A DNA stretch of 64,000 nucleotides from Notospermus geniculatus (GCA_002633025.1 NMRB01000310.1:164971-228970), one strand, 5' to 3'. Shown: positions 1 to 10,229, counted from the stretch's first letter. Notes: generated by a model not told the origin, from the letters alone. Translations and numbers: made by a program.

Positions 1-1
1 C

Positions 2-316
2 ACTTTAACGCACGGCAACACCGCGCACATGTATGCGTTAAAACTCGCAGCACCGACGGATGTCAGTCTTTCCTTCACTGGGAAAATCGAAGGGTTATCC
101 CAAAATTACGTCATTATAAAGGAATTCCTTCCGAATACCGGACGGCAACAGTTATTTTTGACGGATGAATGGAACATGTTCCAATCGTCCGATACCGCAT
201 GCGTTTTTTAATTCGTTCCGGCTGATAATTACGGCCATGTGCGGTGGCAAGTGTCAATCAATGTGTCCCACTTCAATCCGGTAACGGATCCGGTAAACGT
301 ATACATTTCGGAAGGC
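2..316 (+). pseudogene. decayed coding fragment, unknown family
   Basis: One frame is open from base 2 to a TAA at 209-211 and stays open in the same frame after the stop until about 316 (residues such as VPADNYGHVRWQVS and NPVTDPVNVYISEG), where sequence of a foldback element begins. The two stretches have ordinary protein-like composition and would join into about 104 residues if the stop, which follows a run of six T, were an error. I do not recognise the family. No splice sites could be fixed. It may be an upstream exon of the gene ending at 1646 or an unrelated remnant cut by the insertion at 317. Confidence 0.3.
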
Positions 317-341
317 TTTTTGTCGGACATGTGCGCTTAGC
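317..341. repeat. solitary foldback-element end
   Basis: About 25 bases ending GTGCGCTTAGC are the reverse complement of the terminal arm of the complete element at 346-496, and abut it across the bases TTAA. This is one end only of a second copy in opposite orientation, left after deletion or nested insertion. Confidence 0.6.
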
Positions 342-345
342 TTAA

Positions 346-496
346 GGCTTAGCGCACATGTCCGACAAAACTCGATCCGTTAGGGGTGTTTTTAAAGTCG
401 ACTGACCCAACGCTGTCGACTCGTCATTCAGCCAGGACAGTCGATTTTAACAGACACCCCTAACGCATTGAGTTTTGTCGGACATGTGCGCTAAGC
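346..496. mobile_element. foldback MITE, family F1 (complete copy)
   Basis: The arms are inverted copies of each other: GGCTTAGCGCACATGTCC at the left matches the reverse complement of GGACATGTGCGCTAAGC at the right, and the match runs on through GACAAAACTC and the CCTAAC/GTTAGG blocks. Flanks are TTAA and TTTA, consistent with insertion at a TTA/TAA site. There is no coding capacity. A second copy lies at 50371-50644. The uninterrupted GTTAGGGG at 380-387 here is the reference for the nested insertion found in that copy. Confidence 0.8.
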
Positions 497-620
497 TTTA
501 GAGTTTCGACGTATTATTTCTGCAACCTGAAGATTGCATAACACCGATATTGGCAGTTTGCTTGTTTTCTGAACACGTCACACACAGGTAAAATATTCTG
601 TATAGTACCACTTAGGTCAG

Positions 621-1646
621 ACAATTCCTTTTGTGCCACCTCTGATGGTTAATAGACATGATAGACATTTTCCTGTTACTTCATCCTTTCATCAAACCCG
701 TCCTCTGGTACTAGTCGTTTATGAAGAAAGGCCAGTACCTTGGACGAAAAGTATTGTCTATGGTTTAGCCGATGGGAAAAGCTATCGTTTGCTTTACAAC
801 CATAAGTTCTATCTTAAAATGTCAATGCTGCTCGGTATATCGGTTTCCAATTACACATTTATATCAATATACAAAGAATCCGCTAAAGGATGCCTGCTGA
901 CTGGTGTTATGAAGATCTACGACTTTTGCAAGGGAAAGATCATCGGGCGTTTAGAGCTTCCCACTGAAGCACGCCGCATGTTCAGGTACGCTGAATGTAA
1001 TCAGCTCCACACTCAGGGCCTTCATTCCCTGCACTTTATTGATATGAGCAAATTTGAAATTTTATTGGATGTACACAACGGCTTCTATCTAATTGCCATA
1101 TATTACCCTGTCGTGAAGATGGAACGTGGTAAAGTGGTCTACACAATGATACGTAATAATTCAGTAACCTTTAAAAAGTTGAAGAGGGAAAATAATTTTG
1201 CATATATCCGTTTCCTCCAGGAAGTGAATAAGGCAATCATAATTCTAGAAGTACAAACCGACGCGTTGCAATTTATAATTATACACAATTTACAGAAAAG
1301 TTTATCAGAGGGACAAGTGTTCAACTTGAACGCTTTCGGTGAAGTAGACATCGTCATCAAGACGAATATACGGTCTGGAACGAGTATTGTGTGTTATAAA
1401 CATTTAATAAATAAGTTAACCTCACGTTCCATAGCCCTTATAAAGATAATGTGTGATTCTATGAACAGTTTGTTGCTAAAGCATCTCAAAGATAGGGTGA
1501 AGCAAATCCGAGTCAGTGGCGCACTGAAATATTCTGTACCTTTTAGGCATTTGGCGCTTGACTCTCTTGGTAATATACTGTCAATTCACCATCACAGAGA
1601 TCGATTTGAAAATTCTAAATTTCATGTTTACGTTTATAGCACCTAG
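621..1646 (+). CDS. terminal exon of unrecognised protein (paralog 1)
   Basis: An uninterrupted frame of about 341 codons ends in TAG at 1644-1646. I place the start of the exon after the AG at 619-620 because the paralogous exon at 3640 also begins just after an acceptor, and both start with a similar V-P stretch (GTG at 633 here); no ATG at the homologous point marks a true N-terminus. The protein is basic, rich in beta-type hydrophobic strands (LLLDVHNGFYLIAIYY, ALQFIIIHNL), and has no signal peptide or clear membrane segment. The closing motif RHLALDSLGNILSIHHH is vaguely like a beta-propeller blade, but I cannot assign a family. It aligns through its length with the 3640-4615 copy: SIVYGLADGKSYRLLYN here against RIILYCLDGIRYKVLFN there. 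Upstream exons are not identified. Confidence 0.6.
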   Translation, partial: TIPFVPPLMVNRHDRHFPVTSSFHQTRPLVLVVYEERPVPWTKSIVYGLADGKSYRLLYNHKFYLKMSMLLGISVSNYTFISIYKESAKGCLLTGVMKIYDFCKGKIIGRLELPTEARRMFRYAECNQLHTQGLHSLHFIDMSKFEILLDVHNGFYLIAIYYPVVKMERGKVVYTMIRNNSVTFKKLKRENNFAYIRFLQEVNKAIIILEVQTDALQFIIIHNLQKSLSEGQVFNLNAFGEVDIVIKTNIRSGTSIVCYKHLINKLTSRSIALIKIMCDSMNSLLLKHLKDRVKQIRVSGALKYSVPFRHLALDSLGNILSIHHHRDRFENSKFHVYVYST

Positions 1647-2129
1647 AATAAAGCACCTTGTAGCCTACTTTGAAGATCGTCAGAAAAATGTCACCTGATT
1701 GTACAAACAATCTTCGGCGATGCAACTGTAGCCCCACGTAAAGGACGTGTAGTCCCTGTGAGAAAGCAATCACATCATGGTCAATGTTATTCCCATGAAT
1801 GTCCCACTTGTGTAAATCAAGATTAGCTGCTGTGCAAGTGTTCTTTAGACGTTTACAGTTGGCCTTCCACACTATCACCTGCATTTCACATGAGATCAGT
1901 GCTTAATCAAAGAAGATATTCGTTGTTGTTCCAGTCGCTCTGCCCTTGCGAACGCGTGAGTGATGCAACATTGTAGGGACTGAACACAAGCGACGGGTTT
2001 GCTGTTATCAAAGATTATCTGCCAGTGTGGCAGGAATACAAGTCCGTATTTCATTGTCAAGCGAGGGATGTTACATGTATATACGGCTCTACATCGAGAT
2101 ACCATGACCATACGAATACAACCTTGAGT
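1647..2129. other. non-coding stretch after paralog 1
   Basis: No convincing frame, RNA gene or repeat pair was seen. Opposite-strand frames at 1615-1884 and 1896-2192 have no splice context or motif and look like chance. Confidence 0.4.
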
Positions 2130-2921
2130 ATAGCAGACTATAGTATCCAGGTCCTGCATTCTTAGGTTTCCGATTCCTTTCTCACCGGTCATCTGGATAC
2201 CACTCGCTGATTAGCCGATAGATCAGCGCTCGACAATTTTATTGTGGTCACTTGATCTTAGTCAGCGAATCAGCGGCCAGCCTTTAGAGTCAAAATGATA
2301 GATGATTTTTAAACTGGCATCATTACCCATGCTAAATTACGATTAATAAGCGAAAACTTAGCCACGAGATACTTACAAACCTGTACAAGTACTCATGAAT
2401 CCTTTTGCAGAATGTAATAATGAGCGGGCAGCCGCACTGTTGCCAAAAGATGGCAAGAAAGTTCTCGCGTACAAATACAGAGGAAAATCCACGTGATTTG
2501 TGCTCGAACAAGAATGAATTGTTCCGCTATATGCATTGAATAGGAGCAGTTAGCCGCGCCTATTGCCAAAAGATGGCAGCACAGTTCTAGCGGACCAACA
2601 CAAAAGAAACGTCCTGTGATTGGTGCTCAATCAAGAATGAATGAGTCCGCTATATGCATTGAATTTGGCCGTAGAGACACCGATTGGTCAACTCTCTGAC
2701 AGCTCCTATTGGGCCGTAGTGTCACCTATTGGTCTACGCACTGACAGACCCTGTTGTAAGTGAAAGCTTGCGCACTTCATTTTTGAGATGATTACGTATA
2801 TTTTCATTCATTTACTCATTTAATTACACCATTTGTCTGTAGGTGCCTGGAAATATTCGAATCAAACTAGCGGGACGTTCACCTTTCATTCCTCCTTTTA
2901 CTGTAGAAGATCAAAACCTCT
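2130..2921. repeat. direct duplication, copy 1 (792 bp)
   Basis: This segment and 2923-3718 are the same sequence apart from a few substitutions and a 4-base insertion (near 3270), joined by a single N at 2922. Copy 1 includes the first 75 or so bases of the exon that continues intact only after copy 2, and stops mid-exon at the N. A single N between near-identical tandem copies is the expected signature of two haplotype contigs laid end to end. Confidence 0.85.
2422..2760. repeat. dispersed repeat with GCCAAAAGATGGCA core
   Basis: Two related units in tandem (about 2422-2540 and 2546-2750) contain the palindrome-like TTGCCAAAAGATGGCA followed by a TCTCGCG or TCTAGCGGAC block, a GTGATTGGTGCTC-like block and AAGAATGAAT. 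The second unit recurs inside the duplicated segment (3340-3550) and, independently, at 60211-60380, showing that it is an interspersed repeat. Confidence 0.6.
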
Positions 2922-2922
2922 N
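2922..2922. other. assembly gap (single N)
   Basis: One undetermined base separates the two tandem copies 2130-2921 and 2923-3718. It is best read as a scaffolding join. Confidence 0.9.
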
Positions 2923-3718
2923 ATAGCAGACTATAGTATCCAGGTCCTGCATTCTTAGGTTTCCGATTCCTTTCTCACCGGTCATCTGGATACCACTCGC
3001 TGATTAGCGGATAGATCAGCGCTCGACAATTTTATTGTAGTCACTTGATCTTAGTGAGCGAATCAGCGGCCAGCCTTTAGAGTCAAAATGATAGATGATT
3101 TTTAAACTGGCATCATTACCCATGCTAAATTACGATTAATAAGCGAAAACTTAGCCACGAGATACTTACAAACCTGTACAAGTACTCATGAATCCTTTTG
3201 CAGAATGTAATAATGAGCAGGCAGCCGCACTGTTGCCAAAAGATGGCAAGAAAGTTCTTGCGTACAAATAAATACACAGGAAAATCCACGTGATTTGTGC
3301 TCGAACAAGAATGAATTGTTCCGTTATATGCATTGAATAGGAGCAGTTAGCCGCGCCTATTGCCAAAAGATGGCACCACAGTTCTAGCGGACCAACACAA
3401 AAGAAACGTCCTGTGATTGGTGCTCAATCAAGAATGAATGAGTCCGCTATATGCATTGAATTTGGCCGTAGTGACACCGATTGGTCAACTCTCTGACAGC
3501 TCCTATTGGGCCGTAGTGTCACCTATTGGTCTACGCACTGACAGACCCTATTGTAAGTGAAAGCTTGCACACTTCATTTTTGAGATGATTACGTATATTT
3601 TCATTCATTTACTCATTTAATTACACCATTTGTCTGTAGGTGCCTGGAAATATTCGATTCAAACTAGCGGGACGTTCACCTTTCATTCCTCCTTTTACTG
3701 TAGAAGATCAAAACCTCT
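2923..3718. repeat. direct duplication, copy 2 (796 bp)
   Basis: Second copy of the 2130-2921 segment. Unlike copy 1 it continues directly into the rest of the coding exon beginning at 3640, so this is probably the correctly joined allele. Confidence 0.85.
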
Positions 3719-4615
3719 GGTTCTTCGATCGGAAAACTGCGACATTTGTGCTGATGAAACCACCAGAATCAAGCCCGTACTCTCGGATAATTTTATATTG
3801 CCTGGACGGTATTCGATACAAAGTACTGTTTAATACGACATTCTTTTTAAATCAGTTCACAGGAGTATTCCAGTTAATTTATAAGAAGTTCGTAGTCTTT
3901 CAGAGAAGATCAAATGGTCACATCGTCTGCGGTCTGCTTGAGTTAACGAAGGGTATATTTTCTGGCGAAATAATCATCCCTACATCAGACCCTTGTAACA
4001 AGGTACGACGGAGAGTCCTAATAATTTTCAATCATAACGCGGATTCGAAACGAACTTCATGTCACGATATACAAACTATCGGAAAGTAATGTAACAGGAA
4101 AACTCCATGTTCTCCTGATGGACGGAATGAGCATTGTGTTCGAAGTGTACCGGTACAGCCATCATTTTCGTTTTTCGAAAGATATATCTCGCATCATCGT
4201 TCACGATATAAATGAACAAGGCTGGAGTATCGGAATCCATCGCAAAGAAGATAACTACCACTGTAGGGAACACAATGTCGAAAGATTAGCTGAGTTAGAA
4301 TGCGGCGAGGGATCGAAAGTTATTCTCTGGATCAACCCCGTGTCTGGCTTATTTTGTCTGTTTTGTTTTCCTCACGTGCGGGCCATTTGCTTCAGTGAAG
4401 TCAGTTCTCCGAGGCGAGCGCTCGTCAGAAAAGGATCAGACGGAAATGTTAGATTTTTTGAACAGCTTGCATCTTTCCACCCAAATCCCACCAAAGGCCG
4501 CCAGTATCGATTTGATCCTCGTGATGGAGCGCTGCTGCACTTTGTGGAACCCTCGCAGAAGAAGTCAGGAGTGAAGACGCTTTTCACTGAGGTTCACCGA
4601 TATACGATTCAGTGA
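3640..4615 (+). pseudogene. terminal exon of unrecognised protein (paralog 2), frameshifted
   Basis: The exon begins after a good acceptor (pyrimidine tract then TGTCTGTAG at 3631-3639). The first frame runs from 3640 to a stop at 4087-4089. A second frame, open from before 4118 to TGA at 4613-4615, continues the same protein, so one base has been gained or lost near 4030-4060. Together they give about 325 residues, close to the 341 of paralog 1, with matching order of motifs (LYCLDGIRYKVLFN early, RFDPRDGALLHF near the end). The frameshift could be an assembly error or a true null allele; codon use elsewhere looks maintained. Function unknown. Confidence 0.6.
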
Positions 4616-4629
4616 TCGAAGAACCTACA

Positions 4630-4860
4630 CGTTTATGGCAAGCAGTTTGTCCACTTTATATAAAATCTACGATTTTGAATCAAAAAACTATATTTTGTCG
4701 ACAAAATCACAGTTTCTGACTCAAAAACATAGATTTTGTTCTCCGAACTACCATTTTGTCTTCAAAATCATAGATTTTATCAAAATATAAGTTATAACCC
4801 CCAATTTATAACAAAATCTATGATTTTGTATCGCATCTACTATTTTATGATAAATAAAAA
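4630..4860. repeat. AT-rich cluster of short palindromes
   Basis: The word AAAATCATAGATTTT and variants (TAGATTTTG, GACAAAATC) occur repeatedly on both strands every 15 to 40 bases, forming many overlapping potential hairpins directly after the stop of paralog 2. It could be a decayed foldback element or a 3' flank AT-rich repeat. No coding function. Confidence 0.5.
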
Positions 4861-4879
4861 GGCAATTTCCAGAATGTTT

Positions 4880-4925
4880 GCGAATTTTCGACCCCAACCG
4901 GGGTCTTCTTCAGGCTGGACTTTAC
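4880..4925 (-). ncRNA. hammerhead-ribozyme-like core in a dispersed repeat
   Basis: Read on the minus strand, CTGAAGA (4913-4907) fits the conserved CUGANGA box, GACCCC and GGGGTC form a perfect stem II, and GAAA (4889-4886) follows at once. A CCAG upstream and a CTGG downstream could form part of stem I, but the bases next to the core do not pair perfectly and stem III would be very short. Related copies lie at 25029 and 47626. Hammerheads of this minimal form are known in Penelope-like retroelements. Activity is not shown here. Confidence 0.35.
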
Positions 4926-5289
4926 AATCCGAAACTCTAGAAAAGACTGAGCTGAAACCCAAATGTAGATCTGAAGTATCCCATCCAAACAGGACGCGAC
5001 AGCAATTAAGGAAAGAAAAGAGTACAAGCCCCAAAAGTTGGTTGCTCAACCTAACAGAAATGTAATTAGTGAAATCCCCCCCCCCCCCCAGAGCTATAGT
5101 AAGAGTAGTTTATATTAACCAAATGTATGAGGAAGTGATAACAAATTAGACCTATAAAAAAGGGCAAGATAATAAGAAACGAAGAGACAACAGTAAAAAA
5201 AGGCGTAAAAGATTAACAAGAAAGGAAGCCTAGGTGAACGGCAACTTGAATATGTTATTTGTGCAATGAATAAAAACTAATGAAAACCA

Positions 5290-5365
5290 CAGTGGACAAT
5301 GAGTCCTTTGGGAATCGAACCCGCAAACTCAGATGTGACACGCGCCGAAGTACGTGCACTGCCTC
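5290..5365 (-). repeat. tRNA-like sequence (probable SINE head)
   Basis: On the minus strand a GCGGGTTCGATTCCC box matches the tRNA B box and is preceded at the right distance by a GCAGTGCACG-like A-box region. The cloverleaf is not clean, so it is probably a tRNA-derived repeat rather than a working tRNA. Confidence 0.4.
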
Positions 5366-5479
5366 CTTCTGAAGTCGCTGTTGCCAAAAAGATAGGAAGT
5401 GTTTATGTTCAAGTGAGATGTTTAATTGATCAATAACTACATATTGTACTCTACATCATAAGATTCGGGGTTGAAATCA

Positions 5480-6423
5480 CTAATAACAATATTCCCACTT
5501 CTTGTGGTCCTTGTCGGTGTAACACCATGGCTTCCTTCCAGGGGCACACTTGTTTTTGTACACTACGCCTTTGTAGGTGAACGGGAAGTGACAGTTACCT
5601 TTACAGAGAATAAAAGAAGACATACATTGTAAGTTTGCATCTAAGATATAAAAAAGAAATCGCAGTTGGCGAAACGGTCAGATTCGTTTATGCAGATTTG
5701 TTTGTACACCTGGACCCATGTTCCCGAAGCCGTCGCAAGGTTAACGATGTCGTTACGCTATGCATTTTCCCAGTTTTAACGACATCGTTAACCTAACGAT
5801 GGCTTTGGGAACATGGGTCCAGGTCCGTTGGCTACTTTTTCACTCACTTTTTCTGCCCTTTCCGTCCTTCTGACAGATGTAAACAATTCCCCCACTGGTC
5901 CAGGCATCTCCCTCGTGTACTTTCTTCTTGTCATGTGTCAGGCACGTAGCTGTAAAAAAAATACAGTTATGTTCTCGGAAACTCACAACTCAAAACGATT
6001 ACAAAGTACCTGAAGTGAGATTGTCTGTTTATAGATGGCGCTCAAGTCAGAGTGAGTGATGCTTCTTTGGGTGCATTCGATTACTTGCACCGTGCCTGCT
6101 CGTGTCTCCACGACATCGGTCGGTTTGGTGATGACGTCACCAGTCGTGCTAGTTCGGTTCTGTTCCAAATGCATGTAGTAGCATTAGATACTCATCATTG
6201 CAGACCCATCTTGTTAATAACGAGGATGTGAATCAGTATTCACTGCCAGATCACTTACCAATACAGTAACCCCATTTTCCGTCTTTTGCATAATCATGGG
6301 TTGTCCCGCACCATCGTCCATATCTTCCCTGAACGCATGTCGCCTCCCATTTCCCCTTATATTTGTAGGGTATGGCGCAGTAAGCACCGCCTGCATTGCC
6401 ACCACGGGTCTTGATCGTCTTAG
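5480..6423 (-). CDS. secreted protein with fibronectin type II modules (partial, 3 exons)
   Basis: Three minus-strand exons fit by splice sites and phase: 6423-6259 (165 bp), 5949-5848 (102 bp), 5598-5480 (119 bp, stop TAG at 5482-5480). Each starts two bases into a codon; the first two end one base into one, so these are symmetric phase 1-1 exons, typical of shuffled extracellular modules. Exon 1 encodes an FN2 module with four cysteines (AYCAIPYKYKG, ATCVQ, RWCGT, WGYC). Exon 3 is a second FN2 module (NCHFPFTYKGVVY, NKCAPG, PWCYT, WEYC) and ends right after it. Exon 2 encodes a short two-cysteine segment (TCLTHDKKK, GGIVYICQKDG) that I cannot name. FN2 modules bind collagen/gelatin or glycans in known proteins; the ligand here is unknown. 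Upstream exons with the signal peptide are not found, and a transposon occupies the adjoining intron. Confidence 0.8.
5708..5824. mobile_element. small foldback MITE within intron
   Basis: ACCTGGACCCATGTTCCC at the left is the exact inverse of the right end, and inner TTAACGATGTCGTTA arms also pair, leaving about 25 bases of loop. It lies in the 249-bp intron between the second and third exons of the FN2 gene. Confidence 0.75.
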
Positions 6424-6461
6424 CTGGCGAAACAAACAAGAAAATGCTTTAGAATCTCATT

Positions 6462-7642
6462 GGGTGAGGTCACAGCCCGTGTTAGACCAGTGTTAAGTGT
6501 CAGTGTTAAGTGTAACACCTAATCTATACCTCTTGACACTAAGGCACGTGTAACACTCGGTGTTAGGTGTTAAGTGTCAGAGTGTTACACCAGATCAAAT
6601 CAAAATGGCTGCCGCTTTTTTTGATGTCCCCACTTCAGCTGGAATCCCGATGAAAAGGCCTACGTAGGTTCACTTAAAAAGGATATCTGGATTATCTCAG
6701 ACTGAAGAAAGTAAGTGTCAGCATCACACATCACTGCTACAGAGAATAAATTCACAGAATTGTGAGTTTTGTGCCATTCAAACTGACCGTGAGTGGTGTT
6801 TCTGCTGTACTGTAGAAAACCGCCAGTTTCTCAACAACAAATCACACGTCTTTCTTAGAAATGTTCTTGGAATTGTTTCACAAAGCTCCTGATGGCTGTG
6901 AACAAGTGATTATTAAGGAATTAGGCCCAAAACATGAGCTCAAGCATGTTGGGAAGGCCACCGACACAGCCTGCTCAGGTGCTAGGAAGACTGTAGGCCT
7001 ACAGTTGGCCTGGCCTATGTGCACAGTGGAGCAGACTACATATAAAATCACAATTTAACGACTAGGCCTAGTTAGAGGCAGGCATATGGAGTGTAGTGTC
7101 AAACTGGCTTTCCCCAATAAATGTGTGTCCATATCTGAGGCACACATTTCATGACGGGCTTCATTTGACGTGTGAAGTGATGGTCCTGTCCGTCTGTCCA
7201 ATTCAGTTCATTTGTTAGCATCTCCAGTCAGCCTTGCATGTGTCTAGTAGCTTCTTACATTATCCCAACTTCCTCTCACTCCTAAATGCTCTCAGATGAC
7301 AACTGGACAGCTTGCACGAAAAAGATGCTGATACAAAAATAGAGATGGCTGATGTGGAAAGTTGTGACCTCCAACTCATCTTGATCCCTAGAGATCAAGT
7401 GTTAAGTTAATGGGAAATGAGTTGAAAAGTTCTGATCCTCAACACTGAGCTGGGATTGCGGTGTGACACCTGGTGTGATCCTAACACCAAACACCAGCTC
7501 TGACCAGTGATCACACCTGGATTAGGTGTGATCTCGGGATCACTCCTTGATCCGCTCAGCAGGTCACAGCTGGTGTGATCTAGGGTGTTAGGTGTCAGGA
7601 TCAGGTGTTAGTGTGATCTTAACACTGGCTGTGACCTCACCC
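6462..7642. mobile_element. 1.18 kb non-autonomous DNA transposon
   Basis: Perfect 16-bp terminal inverted repeats GGGTGAGGTCACAGCC begin at 6462 and end at 7642, flanked by the direct repeat ATT (6459-6461 and 7643-7645). Both ends carry clusters of subterminal GTGTTAAGTGT/TAACACC words (6487-6600 and 7440-7625), as expected of transposase-binding repeats. No transposase frame is present. The 3-bp duplication and GGG start are compatible with the Harbinger type. It sits 38 bp upstream of the acceptor of the FN2 exon ending at 6423. Confidence 0.8.
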
Positions 7643-8690
7643 ATTGTGTTCGTCATTCGTCATTTCTGAGATTTTGAGGAAGCTTGGTATCATTCAACGG
7701 CCGCTCAGCGCTGGCATGCTATACAGGGTGTATCAAAAAAAATCATTAGCTGAACAAGCCCATTGGGATTTTGATCCAGAAATGCCAAGACCCGTAACAC
7801 CAGGTGCCCAGACCCCAGATCTGTATTTTTAGCCATACCTGGCTGTTCTGTTTATTGCCCTCCCACCATCTGTTGGATGGTGATATTGGAAACAAAGTAC
7901 TATAAATAGGTAATCAGCAGTGGGGGTGAACAGGTAATTGGAAAAGCCCACTAGTGTATCTGGCCCTCAAGCCCACGAGAAAAATGGCTCATAAAATCAT
8001 TATTTTCTGCTCGATTTGAAAAATTCAAACACATATTTGATATACCATAAAATTTAACATCCGCTGGTAACATTCACAAATACTGCACACATCTTTGTGT
8101 TGGATTTTCGTACTTTAGTCAGAGGCATTAATCTGCCTGGATTACGTAACTTCCTCCTTATCTGTACCCCGATAGAATGCAAAATATCGGGGTATATTAG
8201 GTCTGCTGCTCAATGTGTTGTAAATGTAATGAATGAAACCGAAATCAATTGGTCTAAATTTCTCCGATGTGACTAACTTTTTTAAAAATCGATAACCACC
8301 ATCTCTTTCCTTGTGATGTCCTCTTTCTGTTGATACCAAGATACCAACTTCATGTCCACAAGTGATTGAGCACCAAGTGATTTAATTGACCAGATCAGAA
8401 ATGGCTTCAAACAAATCCAGGTGGTCCAGACACGGACGCAAAAATTGTGTGCTTGCAAAAATGACTGTTTTCGAATGTTTAAAAAGCAAGTGATCGATTA
8501 GAAATCTCGCAGTGATCAAATCTGTTATTTTGAACGAGACAACGGAATAATTGACGAACAAAAGCTTTATTAGAATCGAAGGTTTCTGTACAGAGGTGGC
8601 GGACTATACACCAGAACAACATATAACTCCCCGCGCCTCAGCGCTGGGGAATAATTGTCTGGGCGGATGCGTTAGGTAGTGTTATGTCAT
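7643..8690. other. non-coding stretch with repeat fragments
   Basis: ACAGGGTGTATCAAAAAAAA at about 7724 resembles a lone IS630-type end. About 8139-8230 is a dispersed repeat, with a hairpin in TACCCCGAT...ATCGGGGTA, that recurs at 21601-21690. No gene seen. Confidence 0.4.
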
Positions 8691-8699
8691 GCTTGGACA

Positions 8700-9097
8700 T
8701 AAACTCCCTACACAGTTGTGTATCGCGCCCCCTTCGGTTACTCGCTCGCCACAACTGCTTAACTTCGTAAAATTCGCCGCGTTCGGTCAACAGATGGCGC
8801 TGAGAGCGTCGGCCAATGAGAGCGCCGAGCAATCGGTAACCGTTACCGATTGCTCGGCGCTCCCAAGCTGGCCTGAGATACTTTTTCATTGGTCGAGGTT
8901 CGTAGCCATGGTAGCACAAGAACATCTGTTGCCAACGGGCCAAAGAGTTTTGAAAGCAGCGTGCTGATAGGCTGTAAAACTCGCGCCAGGCCGTGACGCC
9001 ATCTGTTCACCAAACGCGGCGACTTCCACGAAGTAAAGCAGTTGTGGAGAGCGAGTAAACCGAAGCGGGTGCGACTCACAACTGCGTAGGGAGTTTA
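8700..9097. mobile_element. Mutator-like foldback element with 9-bp target duplication
   Basis: The element begins TAAACTCCCTAC and ends GTAGGGAGTTTA, and the arms stay complementary for over 100 bp (for example AACAGATGGCG against CGCCATCTGTT). It is flanked by the perfect 9-bp direct repeat GCTTGGACA at 8691-8699 and 9098-9106. A further perfect palindrome, GAGCGCCGAGCAATCGG plus its inverse, is centred at 8840. A 9-bp duplication with long inverted repeats is characteristic of Mutator-like elements. There is no transposase. Confidence 0.8.
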
Positions 9098-9106
9098 GCT
9101 TGGACA

Positions 9107-10229
9107 ATGAGTGGCCACGACGTCAACTTTGTGAACTACAGGTAGTACGCCACCATCTTTGTTGGAAACGACACGAATAATAAGCTGGCGCAACGTCATG
9201 ATAACCTTCACCACGCCATTGGAATATGCAGATTAAGGTCAGAGGTCAGTCGACTTGGTAAACTGGCGATAAATTCAGGGAGATTGAGACTTACTTGGGA
9301 AACATTTTTTCGCCGGGGCATACCATTTCTGTCCAGTCTTGCATGCTGAAAACGACACTTCATTTCGTAGAATTTCATAACATGAAATGGTCCATGGACC
9401 ATGTGCTCACCTGGGTGAATGTACAAGAAGAGCGAACGACAAGTCGAGTGTCAAGTCAATGTGTTCCAGGGAAACATCATACCAGGTTAGAACTTTCTTT
9501 GTGGTATTGTTCATATATTATGATCAAAAGTACATTTTTCAAGATGGACGACTGGGGTATACATGTATCAAGTTTCTGATCAATAGCCCCAGCAGTTACA
9601 AAACGTGCCCTGCTAACGGACACGTCGACGACGACAACGACGACGGACGCTGCACCATGATAATAGGTCACCCTGGTGAGCTAAAAAGACAACAATTGAT
9701 GATGTACTAGTATGGTATGTCACTAAACCATTCTCTTATATTTTTCATTTTAAACAAAATATATGCCATCACAACAAAACTGACGTACTCAATCCTGTTG
9801 TTGATGATACGGTAGTGGCTCCGGTTGATGCTGAAATCACAAACTTATCGTCAATATCTTATAATGAAATGGCCATGGACCACGTGCTCACCTGTACGAC
9901 TGTAGCAGACGAACACAAATTACAAATGTTAAATCGAAATATTCCAGGGCAGGGGACCTGTGCGATGTCACGTCCATGACGCAACTAATTACAGTAGCAA
10001 ATAGTGCAATAATTGTGAATCACAACGAATTTAATTTATACCAGGGGCATAGAAGGACACAAGCCTGACATGATGCAGGGTATTACATCTTTCTGTGGTT
10101 CCAAAATTTGCGGAGACAGCACTGTATAAGTGAAAACATGTCACGTCCGTGACCGCGGAATTGCCCCAGAAGCACATGCCCTTTTTTGGACCCCATATTG
10201 TGCAATGATATTGACCGTATATGGGCCTG
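9107..10229. repeat. dispersed repeat R1 fragments
   Basis: AAATGGTCCATGGACCAT at about 9386, then GTATACATGTATCAAGTTTC, CAATAGCCCCAGCAGTTACA and a CTGCTAACGGACACG/CGACGACG tail near 9550-9660 belong to the abundant repeat seen again between 34 and 44 kb. A second, diverged GGTCCATGGACC-type block is at 9869. No gene seen in the rest. Confidence 0.6.
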
